The notes: a model not told the origin generated them from the sequence alone. A DNA stretch of 64,000 bases from Cyanoderma ruficeps (GCA_008694505.1 VZDJ01000049.1:2041676-2105675), one strand, 5' to 3'. Counted from the first letter of the stretch, positions 1 through 13,100 are shown. Numbers and translations: made by a program.

Positions 1-1075
1 CTGGATTTGAGTTCCCGTGTGCTGTGGGACACACCCAGCAGCTGTGTTCAATAAAATCGAGCTGCTGTCCCATGTGAGGACCTGTGAAGGAGGCATCAAC
101 CAAGGAGAAGAGCATCAGGATGTGACTCTGCAGGTGGTGGTAAACCATCCTCCTTCCCTCCACCCTTCTCTCCTGCTTACTGAGGGACAGAGGTAGATTT
201 TTTGTGATCTTGGAAGGTGAAAAATAAAACCAAGGGAAAACAATGGGATTTCCCCCCAACAGGCTTCATTCCTTTTATGTTACTGGATCACCCTACAGAA
301 AATGAGTGATGAGCTGTTGCCCACGATCAACCCCAGCTCCACCTCCAGGAGGACACAGCCTGCCACAGGGAGTGGCCCTTCTTTGCCCTCCTCATCCCCG
401 CTGGAAAATCCCCTCGTTTGCAGGGACGTGGCTTTCCCAGCCATCTCCATCCCCCTGGATTTTCCACCCTCCCCACCTGCCTGGAGCTCTGGGACACCCC
501 TTGGCAGGGCAGAAACCCCAAGGTGACCAATTCTCCACGGCTGAAAGACGCTTGTGAATAAACCTGAGGTAGCCAGGCTTAACCAAACCAAAGCAGGGCC
601 TTCATTTCACGGCTCGGGATTTTCAGTCTGAGCCCGAGGAGCGGGAACGCTGCCGATAATTAAGGGACATCTGTCACCCCCGTGTTCCCGCTGGGATTGT
701 CAGGAAATGCTGACATAATGTCAGGAGAAGAAACCTGCTTTGGAGCAGGGCTTGGCATGCTGGCTTCCAGCTCCAGCCCTGCCACGGGCAAAGGCTGCTC
801 CTGCCCGATGTTGGGAAGGGCTGGAGGAGCTGATGTGGGGCTCGTCCCAAAGCTTGGCCAAATCTGGACAAAAAGGACATTTCTGCTCCTTCCTCAGCCT
901 TGAGAACAGGGTTCAAGCTGCATGAGGTTAAAAAATCAATGACTTGGAGGGTATTTTTGTTGGGTTTGTTTTGCTTTGAGGGCGTTTGGGGTATTTCCTG
1001 CCAAGAGTTTGAGTTTTTGTCTGGCTTAACAGATACAGCAAGTTGGGTTTTCTTAAATTCTGAGAGTTTTTATAA
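1..1075. other. Intergenic, no gene recognised
   Basis: No open frame here resembles a known protein, and short frames overlap on both strands as expected for non-coding DNA. An AATAAA hexamer lies at 50-55 within a potential hairpin (see findings). The rest is unique-looking sequence with no repeat I recognise. Confidence 0.6.
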
Positions 1076-1235
1076 TCCAGAGATGTTGAGGTTGTGGCTG
1101 CCTCATCCCTGGAAGTGTCCAAGGACACGGCTTGGAGCTCCCTGGGCTAGTGGGAGGTGTGCTGCCCACGGCAGGGAGTGGAATGGGATCTTTAAGGTCC
1201 CTTCCAACCCAAACCATTGCAGGATTCTGTGATCC
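1076..1235 (+). mobile_element. CR1 LINE fragment, 3' end
   Basis: A 5'-truncated CR1 copy in sense orientation. It has the usual 'GTGGCTGCC..CCTGGAAGTGTCCAAGG' block, a degenerate 'GGGCTAGTGGGAGGTGT' block, and the terminal 'TTAAGGTCCCTTCCAACCC' followed by GATTCTGTGAT. A trinucleotide microsatellite follows about 50 bp downstream. It is non-coding and non-autonomous at this length. Confidence 0.85.
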
Positions 1236-1283
1236 TTAAGAACTCCTGAACTGTGGGAGCTGGGATTTACAGGTATTGGCCAA

Positions 1284-1355
<72 letters not shown>

Positions 1356-1356
1356 T
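1284..1356. repeat. (ATT)n trinucleotide microsatellite
   Basis: An essentially pure ATT/TTA repeat of about 24 units, just beyond a CR1 3' end. Its length and purity suggest it is polymorphic. The minus strand reads as poly-Ile in one frame, which is a translation artefact and not a protein. Confidence 0.97.
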
Positions 1357-4300
1357 CCTCAAGCTCCCAGTGGGCTGAATCCTCCAATGTGACCTCACTG
1401 ATGAGGAAACTGAGGCAGGGACCAAGGAGACACTCACTCCTCTGGTCTAACCCTTTGTAAAAGGTGCTGCTCTGACCCTTGGGATTAGAATCTGCTCTCA
1501 GAGGAAGAAATAAACCTCCAGCAAGTCTTCTGGCACCTGATGAGAAAGCAGAGCTCCCACTCTCAGTCTAATGGAGCTGCTGATGGACGAATTCCTGTGT
1601 GAATAATGAATGTTTGGAAATGCTTTGAGCACTGCAAATGCGAAGGACACTGTGATTTCCCTGGGCTCTGAAAGCCAGTGGCAGAAGTTCCCAGAATTGT
1701 TTGGACCGTAGCAATAGGGATTTATAATTCATAACAAAGAAGAAATGTCTCTCAGTGAACCAAGAAGGCACAGCCATGTAAAAAAGCTGACGTTACTCAT
1801 ATTCTTTTCTTATGAAATGCTGTCACACCAGGGTGGTCAAGGATCTTTTCTCTGGGCTGATAAATACCTGTGGAAGGATTTATTCCGTGTTTGATGTCAG
1901 TTTTCAGACGAGGTTTTCTTCTTGCAGCCTGTTTTGTAGGGATTTAAACAGACGCACACTTCAATCTGGAATATCATGTCTGGGCTGTCCAAACACAAGA
2001 AATTCCTTTGCTTCCCAAAAGCCAGAGCAGAAAGTTATCCTACACATTTCATGCACTGGGTTTAAAGGAGAAAGAAAAAAGGAAAAGGGGAAAAAGAAAG
2101 AAAAAAGGCAAAGCACAAAACAAACCCTCGGAAAACTCCAAGGCAGATGCAGATTCACGGGGTTTGGAGATCTGCTTAAGGAATCAGTGAGCAGGATTCA
2201 GGAGCAGTTAATAACAGGCTGCATTACATGGCACTATTAACATGGGATAATCCAGCAGGAAAAGAAAGGGCGAGGGATAAAGGAACGTCACCCTACAACA
2301 GTGAGACCTTCACAAACCCAGCCACGAGAATTCTAAACCAGATTAACTCGGCTGTCACTGTCAGACACCAGCAGGGGCACAAAGCAGGAGCAGCAGGGAT
2401 GGGGAAGAGGAGGATATTTGGATTTTCCCTGGGATGAGGTGCACACCTTGGTCCTGCTGAAACAAAGGGGCCCAGGTGCTGATAAATCCCAAGGGAAACC
2501 GTTCTGAAGTGAGGGGAATCTTGGGTTTGGACTGAAACTCATCCCAGATGTGATGGGATGAACGGAGCTCCCCAAAAGGAGCAGAGCTGGAGGCTGCATT
2601 CCCTGTCCCCATTCCCTTCACACCCAGCTTCATTTCCAGCCAGGAATACAATCTTCCACCTCCTAGAGAACCTCTTCTCACAACCACCCCAAGCTCCTCT
2701 TTTACCCTCTGCTCGTATTTCCCAGGCTTGAGCCTTCCCCTCAAACTTCCCTCATGACTGACAGGATTTTTTTCACGACCCTGTGGATTTTGGATGGTTA
2801 ATTCCGGAGATCTCAGGATGAAAGCTGGTGCCAGATGAAAATCTGCTCAAATTTGTCACTTACCTTGAACGCCCCATCTTCATCAGGAGACAGGAGCGCA
2901 CAGGGGGCTGGCATTCTAAAGGAGCCCAAGTCAAACTTTGGAGTGAAAAAGCTTCCAGGTTATTTGTTGGAAGAGAAAATTTGGAAGGAACTGGCTTTCA
3001 ATCTGCATGCAGGCACCCAACTGATTAGCAGAGCTGCTGAGCACTCAGATTTGGCCTTCAGCTCTGGATTTATCGATCCTGAGTGCTCACACAAAGCTCT
3101 GGAGTGCTGCAGAGCAGCCTCTGCCCCTCCTGACCTGCTGCCAGCACCCAGCCCTGACACCATCCATCCCTAAATCTCTGCACAAGTCTCCAAAATTCCT
3201 GCCAGGGCAGCGGGTGGTAAAGGGATACATCCCAAAAAGGGGAAATCACATCCTGGGGAAAACCAGAACCATGTGAAATGAAACCCTGGCCCAGCTGAAG
3301 TCAATGAAAGTTTGAACAGGGCTGAGGTCTCGCTCCGTCTGCAACAGGCGCCTGCTGCAGTGTCCCAAAAAAACCTCCTTAAACAAGAGCAGGCTGCCCA
3401 TGGTTCTCATCAGTCTCAAGCACTTCCTATGTTTATTTTCTTGGCCCAGCCCCAGCTTTGCCAGTTGCTGCTCTGTGCACTCTGCTGGCCCGTGCTCCCT
3501 CCCGTGTCCTCACACGTCCTGGCTTCCCTTCCCATCCCAAACTGCTCAGCTGTGCCCCTCCGAGCCCTGAATCCCACCCCATCCTTCTCTCCAGACACCT
3601 CTGGTTTATATTTACTCCCCAGAACGCTTTGGGATCATTTTGGGAAGAAAGCCTCTCCAGCAATGCAAGATGAGACCGTTCATCAGTGACTCCTCCCATG
3701 AGGATGTGGCTGCAGCCCCGGATCCTGCCATTCCCATCCCGGGAAATCGGGCTGCTCCCAGGGATCAGGGACCCCAGATTGGAGACAGGGTTTCTTCTTG
3801 TCCCTTGGGCACAGCAGCAAGGCAACAGCCAGGGATGGGCAGCCCCTGCTCTGTCCAAGCTCCACGTGTGATGCACTAAATCCATCCTTGTGACACCAGG
3901 GAAGCCACCAGGACCTAAAGTGTGGCCACAGCCAGCGCCAACACTCGGCCAAGCGTGGTTTTATTGGAAAACTGCTGGCTCAGACGAGTCTCTTGCTCCT
4001 TTACCATCCCTGCTTTTCTGTCTGTCAGCCAGAAATCACTGCCAGTGCACGATCCTGACTTTTGGGTTCCGAAGCACCAGATTCCTCCGAAAACCAGGGA
4101 AAGAGAGGGCTGCTGACACAGCCCTCACCCACCTGGTCAGGACACTGCTGCTGCTGCTTTGTCCTGGATTCCCAGTCAGGAGAGTGAGGATCAGTCCTGC
4201 TGGTGTGGCTCAGGGTCAGCCCTTCATCCCATCTGCTCTGGATCACCCACTGTGACCCGGGACAGGAGCAGACGGCTCCAAACCTGAGCCACGCTGGCTG

Positions 4301-4649
4301 AAATCCACAGGCAAAGCTGTCAGGATGTGCTGCAGAGTCAGGCAGTGCTGTGCTTTGGGACCTAGACACGTTCCCTTCCCCTCCCTCACTGCTGTCACCT
4401 GTAGCTTGCCAGGGACTCCTCCCAGGAAGGTTCTATCCCCTCGTTAACCAGGAGCTCCCATGCTGGACAGGCAGGTGGGGAAAGTGGTGCACAGGGATGG
4501 ATGTGCCCAGGCTCTGCAGAGGCTGGGAAGGGACGGAGATATCTCCTGATCCAAGGATTCATCTTCTTTTCTCCGTGTGTCAGCAGCAGAGTCCCCCTGC
4601 AGCTGCACCACAGAGGAACCGGTCTCCACACTGCTGGGAGGGCCAGGAC
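1357..4649. other. Intergenic, no gene recognised
   Basis: No conserved protein frame or RNA gene was recognised. It contains a 45-nt homopurine tract (2064-2108) but otherwise looks like unique sequence. Open frames of up to about 140-160 codons occur on both strands, have no family resemblance, and overlap each other. Confidence 0.55.
2064..2108. repeat. Homopurine (A/G) tract
   Basis: Forty-five consecutive purines made of irregular GAAA/GGAAAA units. It is low-complexity sequence; such tracts can adopt triplex structures, but nothing here shows a function. Confidence 0.8.
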
Positions 4650-4906
4650 ACAGGGAATGGCTTCTCACTGCCACAGGGCAAGGATGGATGGGATTTTGGG
4701 AAAGAATTCATCTCTGTGAGGGGGGGGGGAGGCCCAGAGAATGTTCCCAGAGAAGCTGTGGCTGCCCCTGGATCCCTGGCAGTGTCCAAGGCCAGGTTGG
4801 ACAGGGTTTGGAACACCCTGGGATAGTGGAAGATGTCCCTGCCCTGGCAGGGGTGAAATGAGTTTAAAGTCCCTTCCGACCCAAACTATTCCATGATTCT
4901 ATGACT
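4650..4906 (+). mobile_element. CR1 LINE fragment, 3' end
   Basis: A sense-orientation truncated CR1. Visible blocks are 'CACAGGGAATGGCTTCTCACTGCC', 'GGATGGGATTTTGGGAAAG', 'CTGTGGCTGCCCCTGGATCC', and the terminal 'CCGACCCAAACTATTCCATG' followed by ATTCTATGA. A G9-10 run interrupts it near 4721, where other copies have 'TGTGAGGGTG'. Confidence 0.9.
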
Positions 4907-6595
4907 GATCCCAAGAGTTTCACCAACCCTTACACAAAATTACAGAACTTTGTTTCTCCAAAGCTTGAAAACCAAGCAGGACACTTTTAAATCTGCTGTG
5001 CCTGCAAGCAGCCCAGACCCGAGGAAATTCTGCTGCTGATATTCGCTGGGATGGAGAAGAAAAACCATTTATTTGATAACTGGGCTGTTATCTGATGTTG
5101 GGTGATTTTTGGCAGATTTGGAGTAGAAGATGGGGCCCATCCTTTACTGTCTCTTCTCACTACACCCCCCAGCAAAACAAACTATTGTTTTCTACCAGAA
5201 CTACCACGTTTTTGGTGGGTAATACTCGTTCTTTTTAAATTAAGATTTCCTATTCACATCCAAACAGTGGCCAGAACTCTCTGGGAATGTTGAGATCTCC
5301 TGCTCTCCACATTCACCTCTTGAGAACACATCTCCACCTACAAAATACCCTCAAGCGCACTTCAGACAATGCTTTCAGGCACATGATGGGGATTTTGGAA
5401 ACGCCCTGTGCAAACCCAAGGCTTGAACTTTCCGATCCTTTCGCGTCCCTCCCAACTCAGAGCATTCTGCCATTTCTATTTTAGATGGGCAAGAATTGGG
5501 CCCAAAAATGGGGATGGATTTGCCCGGCCCCGAAACGCGCGGCACAAAATCCGCGTTTTCCACGATCCCTGCGCTGTGCGGCAACAGCGGGTTCCTGGCA
5601 CCCTCTAATGGAAAAGCTCCGTCACTGAATCCTCGGCTCCTGCCTTCCTATTTTTAATCCGATATCACAGGAATAACTCCGGGCCAGGCACGATACACGG
5701 CGCGCCAGGGAGGACCTGGAGAATGCGCTGAACAAATGTCAGGGAAGGAGACGATTCTCGGGGAAGGAGAGGCTCGGTGCTCGCCCCCGGCGCCGGGAAT
5801 CCAGCACGCCCAGGGATTGCTGCTTTCCTTAGGGAAATTCGAGGGGAGAGCTCATCAGCGCTGACATTTGGGCCTCGTTTGTGAATTTAAGGCACCATGC
5901 TCTCGGCCTGATCGTGTTACTGCGGCCTGTCCTTTCCCTTTCCCCCTCCTCTCCCTCGGCCGCATTGATGGGGTGGAATTTTCTGGGATGTTTTTCCAAG
6001 CCCGGCGTCCTGGAAGTTGCTCAAATCTCAGGTCGGACTTGGCTCTGAGAGATGTCTGTAAACAGATCCCTGGTTGAATTATAAGGTGTTTTTAAAGCTA
6101 GAAAGTGACACCCATAGCCAGGGAAGGTCTCCAAGGATTTGTCCCCGGCTGAGGGAGGGGACACCTGGCATTTAGGGGCACGGAAAAAGCCGGGGTGGTG
6201 GCAAGGACAGGGTTCCTGTCAGCCTCAAGCATCCCACGGCCAAAGGGGGCAGGACACTGCAGCTTTTGGCTTCTATCAGGAGCTGGGATCCAGTCTGGGG
6301 ATCCCTGGGTGGATCAGGGGCAGAACTGGGTTTTCCATAGGTGGCTCAGAGAGATCCCTGCCCAGGTAAAACATGGAATTTCTGCCAAGTGAGAGTCTGC
6401 CCCTTGCTGAGCTGCCACAGGAGGAGAGGGGTAGGCAGCAGGACCCATCAATCTCACCCTTGTCCTTTACACTCTACACCCAGAGACAAATAAAATCATT
6501 TAAGTAAGAGTTTAATAGAGGAAAATCCAATTTCCAGCCAACGCTGCTCCATGCCAGTCTCAGAGCTGTGGAGAGGAGCTCGGAGCCCTCAGAGA
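4907..6595. other. Intergenic, includes a CpG-rich patch
   Basis: No gene was recognised. From about 5500 to 5840 the sequence becomes clearly richer in CpG than its surroundings, with CGCGCGG, ACGGCGCGCC and GGCGCCGGG stretches. This could be a small orphan CpG island or a regulatory element; a CTCF-like word is discussed in the findings. The flanks are plain unique sequence. Confidence 0.5.
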
Positions 6596-6873
6596 GGGGC
6601 TCTTCATCAGGAACTGGAGTGGCAGGACAAGGGAATGGCTTCAAAAGGAGAGAGAGCAGGTTAGACGGGATATTGGGAAGAAATTCTTTCCTGTGAGGGT
6701 GCTGAGGCCTGGCACAAGTGACCAGAGCAGCTGTGGCTGCCTCTGGAATGCCCAAGGCCAGGTTGGATGGGCTTGGAGCAGCCTGGGATAGTGGAAGGTG
6801 TCCCTGCCCATGGCAAGGGTGGGATGGGATGGATTTCAAGGTCCTTTCCAACCCAAACCGTTCCACGATTCAA
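6596..6873 (+). mobile_element. CR1 LINE fragment, 3' end
   Basis: A sense-orientation CR1 copy. It contains 'CAGGACAAGGGAATGGCTTC', 'GACGGGATATTGGGAAGAAA', the 'GCTGTGGCTGCC' block, 'GGATAGTGGAAGGTGTCCC', and the end 'AAGGTCCTTTCCAACCCAAA' followed by CCGTTCCACGATTC. Its 5' edge is approximate. Confidence 0.9.
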
Positions 6874-9770
6874 GGACTGGCTGCAGTGGGCAGGAGGTTC
6901 CAGCCACATCAGGTGGCGTTTCCCTTGGGGAAAATCTGCCAAAAAACCCAACAAATCTAAAGAAAAAAAAAACAAACTGCCCAGAGCCTGACAAATGTGC
7001 CATTGGTGACACCGAGACTTTGACACTCCCGCGGTGACCTGTGCATCTTTTGTCTCACAACAGAGAGAAAAAACCAGCCTGTGACGTGCCAGGCCATAAA
7101 ACCAGAGGACAACTATTCCCCAGTTTCCCCCGAGGGTTACCTGAGCCCCTCAGGTGAATTTTACCTGTAAGTTTAAGGCACGGCTGAACACAGACCTCTG
7201 GAAGGGAAAGCCAATTCCGAAATCCAGCAGGTCTCTTCTCAAATCCCTTCGAAACCCTTTTACTTTTAGAATCCCAGTTTCCACAGCAACAAGACACACA
7301 GCTCTCTGCGGAGTTTAGGGCTATAAATAACCCCAAGATCTATAGTTGTGATATTAGCTATGAGGGCTTTAAAAAAAAAATAAAAAAAAATTCCATGTGG
7401 TAATGAAGGGAAAGGCTCAGCGCTGAAAGGAAACAAATTTAATGAGGAAAAGATGGTTCCTGACTCGGTTTAGAGCACAGCTTTGAACAAAGGAAAGCTG
7501 CCCCTGGTAAGATCCTGCCTTTTCTGAGGGTCACATTGATTCCAGTCGGATTTTTGGGAGTGGTGCATTACAATCTGCCTTTAAAAAAAGAAGGGGAAAA
7601 AAAAAAAAAGTCAATTAGGTGCTGTTTTCCCATCCTCGCTCGTTGTGGGGAAGCAATTAGAAGGTAACACCGAGCCAGGTTTTAGCACAGCCCAACCCCT
7701 GCCTGCCACAGCGGCCACTCCATCATCCCTCTTTGGGGGAAAGGATGTCTCCGTGTGCTAACTTTAAACACATCTTTTCATCCTGATCGCTGCCGTGATC
7801 CGGGAGGGAAGCTGCTATTCCTCGGGATGCAGTCAGAGGGCAGGAATTCAGCCTGCCGGCCGCAGAGAGCCGCTGGCCTTCCCCCCTTGACATCAGCGTG
7901 TAAACAAAGGCGCCATCCCATGGGGGGAAGATAAATATTGGCCGCGTTGGAAGCAAAAGAGGAAATTAAATAACCATCACATGGGCGTAAAAACCAGCTC
8001 GTCAGGGAAGGGGGGGGGACCGGTGGCTTGGAGCTGGCAGAACAGATTTGTATTCAGTAGTGAGGAGGAGGAGATGAGGAAGGAGAAGAAAGGAAACACA
8101 AATCAAAGAGTTATTTGGAGTTTCCTCTCTTACAAACAGAAGGTCCGTGTTATTGGAGCAGATGCACCGCATGTCACCAGTTTGCTGCTGTTTGTTATTT
8201 TAAGGATGGTCTTAGGAAGAAAATAAATTCCACGCCGAGGCTCCTTTATAGCCATTTTAGGCAGTCTGTGGAGAGGAGCCCAGAGAGTGGGGTTGTGGAG
8301 ATTCCTCCAGGCTGAGCTGCTGCTACATCCTCTGCTCTCTCTCTCTCTGCAGGACGGAATTTTTGGGAATTGCTGGGAAGGGATCCCACAGCAGCTCCAG
8401 CTCAGGGCGGGCTGGGGCAGGAACCCACCAGCAGCACCGTGGGGTTCCCAATATCCCACTGCATTGCTGCTGCTCCTTCCCAGGGAACCCCCAAAACTGG
8501 GAGGAAAAAGGTGGCTGGTCCAACACGGACAGAAAAAATGCGGCAAAAAAATTGGGAAACTGTTCTCTGGGCAGACATTCCCTACACAGTCCTCAGCAGA
8601 GACATCTTCGCTTTGGGCTGGGGAGACAGAGGACTCTGCAGCAAGAGGGGAATAATTCATTTAAATGTGACCCCTTCAAGTCCAAGCTGGGCTCTGAGCA
8701 TCCATCAGGGTCCTCTCTGGCCTCACCACCAGCTGGAAAAATTCTGTGGATGATGATCTGCAGAGGTGCCTCTGCAAAGGAATTGGTTTTGCAACCCAGG
8801 GTAAAGCAGGGAATGACATTGGAGTCTCCCACCAGCCACACCAAAATCAGGGTTTGTTCCTCCTGAAGGCGTTGGCTTGTCCATGGGGAGAAAAGTGATT
8901 TATAAACCACATTATTCTGCCCCCCAACAAGTGGTCTGATGGAGATCTGCTGGTGAGGTGACACAGGCACCAGTTTGGTGTCTTTTTCTAAGGAATTTCT
9001 GGTGGGAAAGAGCCAGCACAAACATTATCCATATACAGAAANTATACAGGAAAAAAAAAAAATTAAACGTCCAACTGCAATTTCTGGGCTCAAAGTGCAA
9101 ACATTTAATTCAGCACCTCCTGGCCCAGTGACATTTCTGGATGGATTGTGTTCTCTAAAAGGTTTTCAAGCCTCTCTCCTCCTCTGGATAAAAGCAAAGC
9201 AAGAGGAGACATGAAAAACCTTTCCCTTCAGAGAACACATCAGGCACAGGACACGCCGTGGGACTGAGGGAACATTTCTGTCCCTGTGATTAACTGATCA
9301 GCACGCAGGACATTTCACAAGCTTTTTTAACAGAAGGCACAAAAGACTGGGATCAGTAAGAAATAGTAAAAGGAAAAGAAAACATCAGGCATTGCAGAGG
9401 GAGCAGGCACCAGGCCCATTCTCTGAGGGCTCCGTCCTGCTCCCACTGAAATCAAAAGGAGTTTTAGAGTTGGCTGCAGTGGGAACAGGAACGGTCCTTA
9501 AGGCACTGATTAGTACAGCTGCCTGAATAATGCATAATGAACAGTTCATTCAGCTAATTTCATCTCTTTTTCTATTCATGACTTGCCCGTGAACCAATCC
9601 CAATTCTCTCATTTTGGTCATCATTCAGAAGCTATTTGTGGGTTTCTTCAGGAAATCATCCCCAGTGTGCGATTCCAGCACGCATCCCAACGTGTAAATA
9701 TTGGGGGTTTGCACAGGAGTGTTTCATGTGGGACCTGCAGGTGGGACAGGTGACATCAGCTCTCTAAAGG
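6874..9770. other. Intergenic, candidate regulatory patch inside
   Basis: No gene was recognised. Two A-rich stretches occur (7371-7389 and about 7584-7609). A GC-rich, motif-dense block lies at about 7720-7980 (see findings). One ambiguous base is at 9042. Open frames of up to 176 codons are present but show no conserved protein features. Confidence 0.5.
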
Positions 9771-10111
9771 TGGCTGAGAGAGCTGGGGCTGCTCAGCCTG
9801 GAGAGGAGAAGGATCCAGGGAAACCTCAGAGCCCCTTCCAGTGCCAAAGGGGCTCCAGGAGGAGCAGAAAGTCCAGGAGGGGCTTTGGATGGAACGGGGG
9901 AATGGCTTCCCACTGCCAGAGGGCAGGGTTGGCTGGGATACTGGGAAGGAATTGTTCCCTGTGAGGGTGCCCAGAGAAGCTGTGTCTGCCCCTGGATCCC
10001 TGGAAGTGTCCAAGGCCAGGTTGGATCACGCTGGGCTAGTGGAAGGTGTCTGTGCCCATGGCAGGGGGTGGAATGGAATGAATTTTAAGGTTCTTTCCAA
10101 CCCAAACCACA
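9771..10111 (+). mobile_element. CR1 LINE fragment, 3' end
   Basis: A longer sense CR1 copy beginning in the 'GCTGAGAGAGCTGGGGCTG' / 'CTCAGCCTGGAGAGGAGAAG' region and ending at 'TTTCCAACCCAAACCA'. It lacks the final ATTCT units. The internal order of blocks matches the copies at 36930 and 47056. Confidence 0.9.
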
Positions 10112-13100
10112 GTTTCGTTTTTGCCCAAGCTGATTTTCTACAACCAACTGCAGCAAGACTTTCAAATGTTGCAAAGAAGCACTGAACTTTACACCCACAT
10201 TCAGCACATACTTGGGTACTTTCCTTTTCTTCCTCGTCCTTTCTCCTCCAGCACTTTAAACTGATCTAGCTGGTTATTGGGACCCAAGGCAGTGAGAGAA
10301 GGGATACGATGTGAAAACACCCCAAGGAATGTCATTGGAATAATCAAGTAAATACTTCCAGATTCTCCTTTCCAGCTCAGAAGTGTTTTGGCTTTAGCGA
10401 GGACTAAATGAACATTGTGTAATGGATGGGGGCTGGAATCAGCCTGTGGATCACAGAGGACAACTCCAGGCTGGGCTGCTGCACATCCCGAATTTGGTAA
10501 AGTCACCCAAAACGTGACTTTGGTGGGGCAAGATTGGAGTAAAGGGAATATCCCAAACAGGAATGCAAAGGAAATGGTTGGCAGTGATGGGGCAGGGGGA
10601 CCAGGCTGAGGCATCCCTGTCCCTCCAGCCAGGAGAGGCAGGGACAGGCAGGGAAAGAGGGAAACCCGAGAAACCAACTCGGTTTCCGAGACAGATGCAA
10701 GGAGCAGGGAAGGGAGCTGGGCAGTGTTTTTGGCAGCCAGGCACTGTGGATTTTCGCTCTGAAGGAAATCCCACAGGGAACCAGAAGGGGATCCTGCCTT
10801 CTGGGGCCAAGGAGGGACGTGCCAGCACTGCTGGAAGGGACACAGGGGACACACGGGGCAAGGGATGTTCAGGGCTGCTCGCGCTTTCAATTTTGAAAGG
10901 TGACATGAAGCAGAGCGTGATTGAGCAGGGATCTTCTCTGAGGGGGAGGAAAACCTCTCTCTCATGGCTCCAGCTGGAAAAAAAACTCCTGGAAAATGCG
11001 TATTTACAGACACTCGAGTGCGTGCCGGAGTCTATCGGCAGAGGGCAGCGACACTCGCAGGCACAGGCTCATCCCTGGCAGCCTTCACTCCAGCCCGCTC
11101 CTGCTGCTGTCACAGCAAGGACACCTTCCCCACCCTGCCCAAACCAAACCCTTGAAAATCAAACTCCGAGGGATGCTGCAGACCCGACATCTGGCCGCTT
11201 TTTGGTTTTTCTGGGTTTTTTTCCTCCCCCCCGCCCCCCTTCCCAAAGCCCATGTGATATTTTCCTGTGCGCTTTTCAAAGCCGGGGTTTGTTTGTTTTC
11301 TCAAGCCCGAGAGCTCCAATTCCAGCATCTGCGCGAAAGCCGGCAGGAAATAGCCCGTGTGCTCAGAAGTAGTTGAGAGAACAAGCAAAGGCAATATTTA
11401 TCTTTCCCTTCCGTGGAATCGGAGTGGAGGAGACACGCAAGGCTCCTGCTCCTGCCACTCACCGCATCCCGGCAGGAAGGGACAGGGTGGAGCCGCAGGA
11501 TTTCGGTGTGGATTGGGAGAGCTGGGCGCCAGCCGCGATGAGGAGGGAGGTTTGGAAGAAGGCAGGCAGGAAGGGATGAGGGGAGAGGCAGGGGATGATC
11601 AGCGTCGGGAAATCCGGGAGAGGTGAGAGGGAGAGAGAGGAGTATCTCCGAAGGAAACGGCAGCTCTGGGGTGAAAAAGACACGGAGATCCCACTTGAAA
11701 CACCCAGTTTGTCTGTCGGGTTTTATGTTCACCCATGGACAGAGAGGGCTTTCAGATCAGACCATGCTGGGAAAGCATTCAATCCCCAAAAGAGGGGAAA
11801 GCTGTTTTGGCACGGAACCCACCCGAGGGAAGGCTGACTCATACCCGGGACGGCAGTGGGTTCACCTCTGCCTTTGCCAGTCATTTTGGTAAAAGTTTGG
11901 GATTTCCAGGCTGGATTTCTGGCAGAAGTGCTATGATTTAAGCCACATTTAGGAGGTTTAGGATGTCAAACCTGTCATTAAACGGGCAGAAGATTTTGCA
12001 AGCGTTGACCAGCCTCCTAAAGGCTCCTAAATGTGATGGGGAAAAGCTCTGAGAAGGTCCCTGTGGAGGAGTTTCATGGGCTGGGAGCACTGGGCCCTTG
12101 ATGGATCTGGGTAACTCAACTGGTCTTTTATCCAGCAGCCTCCCAAATAAATCTCTTCCTTTTCCGTGGTGGAGATTCTCATTTCCATTGTCTCTGTGGA
12201 TGGACACACAAGTGAACAATCTCCTTTCACACTGGACTCAGTCACCTGCCTCACACTGAGTTATTTCAGTTAATTTTTATAGACTTTTGGCCATTCCGTG
12301 TTGCATGGAGTCAAACTCACAGGAAGGAATTATCTGTGATAATTAGGATATGATAAATCAATCCTGTGATAAAGGATTTGGTTACAATGGCTCTGAGGTG
12401 CTGCTTGAAGGGAAAGAAGCACTTTCAGCCAAGCTCCTTGGTTTAACAGGACTGAGGAAACTCAAACAGGAGAATTCAGACCCTTACAGCAGCAGCTAAA
12501 ACTGAGGTGTTGAAGGATGGGACCCTCTCTCAGTCCTCAGCTGACTGCAACATCCAACAACAGCCTCTGCAAGCTCTGAAAATACAAAAAAAGGAGGAAA
12601 ATTAGTAATTGCTTACTGATTACTCCAGCAAGGAATCTTCCCCAGTTGTGTCAAGCACGCACAAAGAGAATTTTCAGGGAGAACAGGCAGGAAATGGGAT
12701 GATCTGGGGATGAAAGGAGGAGCCAGTCTGGTGTCCTGTGCTCGCAGGAGGAACAGGGCTGCACAGGAACCCCAGAACGACCTTCACTCCCAACCCACTG
12801 CCTGGACAAGTGGTAACACGAGCTCTTACTCAGTTGATTTATCTCCCTGAAAGCGGTTCCTGGCTCTGCCCCTGGACAGCCAGGAATTCTTGGCGACAGA
12901 ATTATACGTCATAGCCCCTTTGGTTTTCTCAGGCTTCACCCAAAGTCACTTCTAATCAGAGAAAAGGCTCCCAGCTCATCTATTACACTTCGGATTAGGG
13001 TTTGTTTTGCTGTCTGGCATCAAAGACAAAAAATTTCTGGCTGTAAACCACGGAATCACTCTTTTGCAACAAAATTCTCATTGAAACATTTATTTAGACT

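Noticed and set aside
1103..1387. A poly-isoleucine frame
   Set aside because: Translation of the (ATT)n microsatellite.
10201..11372. Overlapping open frames of about 270 codons on opposite strands upstream of the gene
   Set aside because: No recognisable domain, no splice-signal context, and mutual overlap. One begins at GTG rather than ATG. More likely a by-product of moderate GC and few stops.
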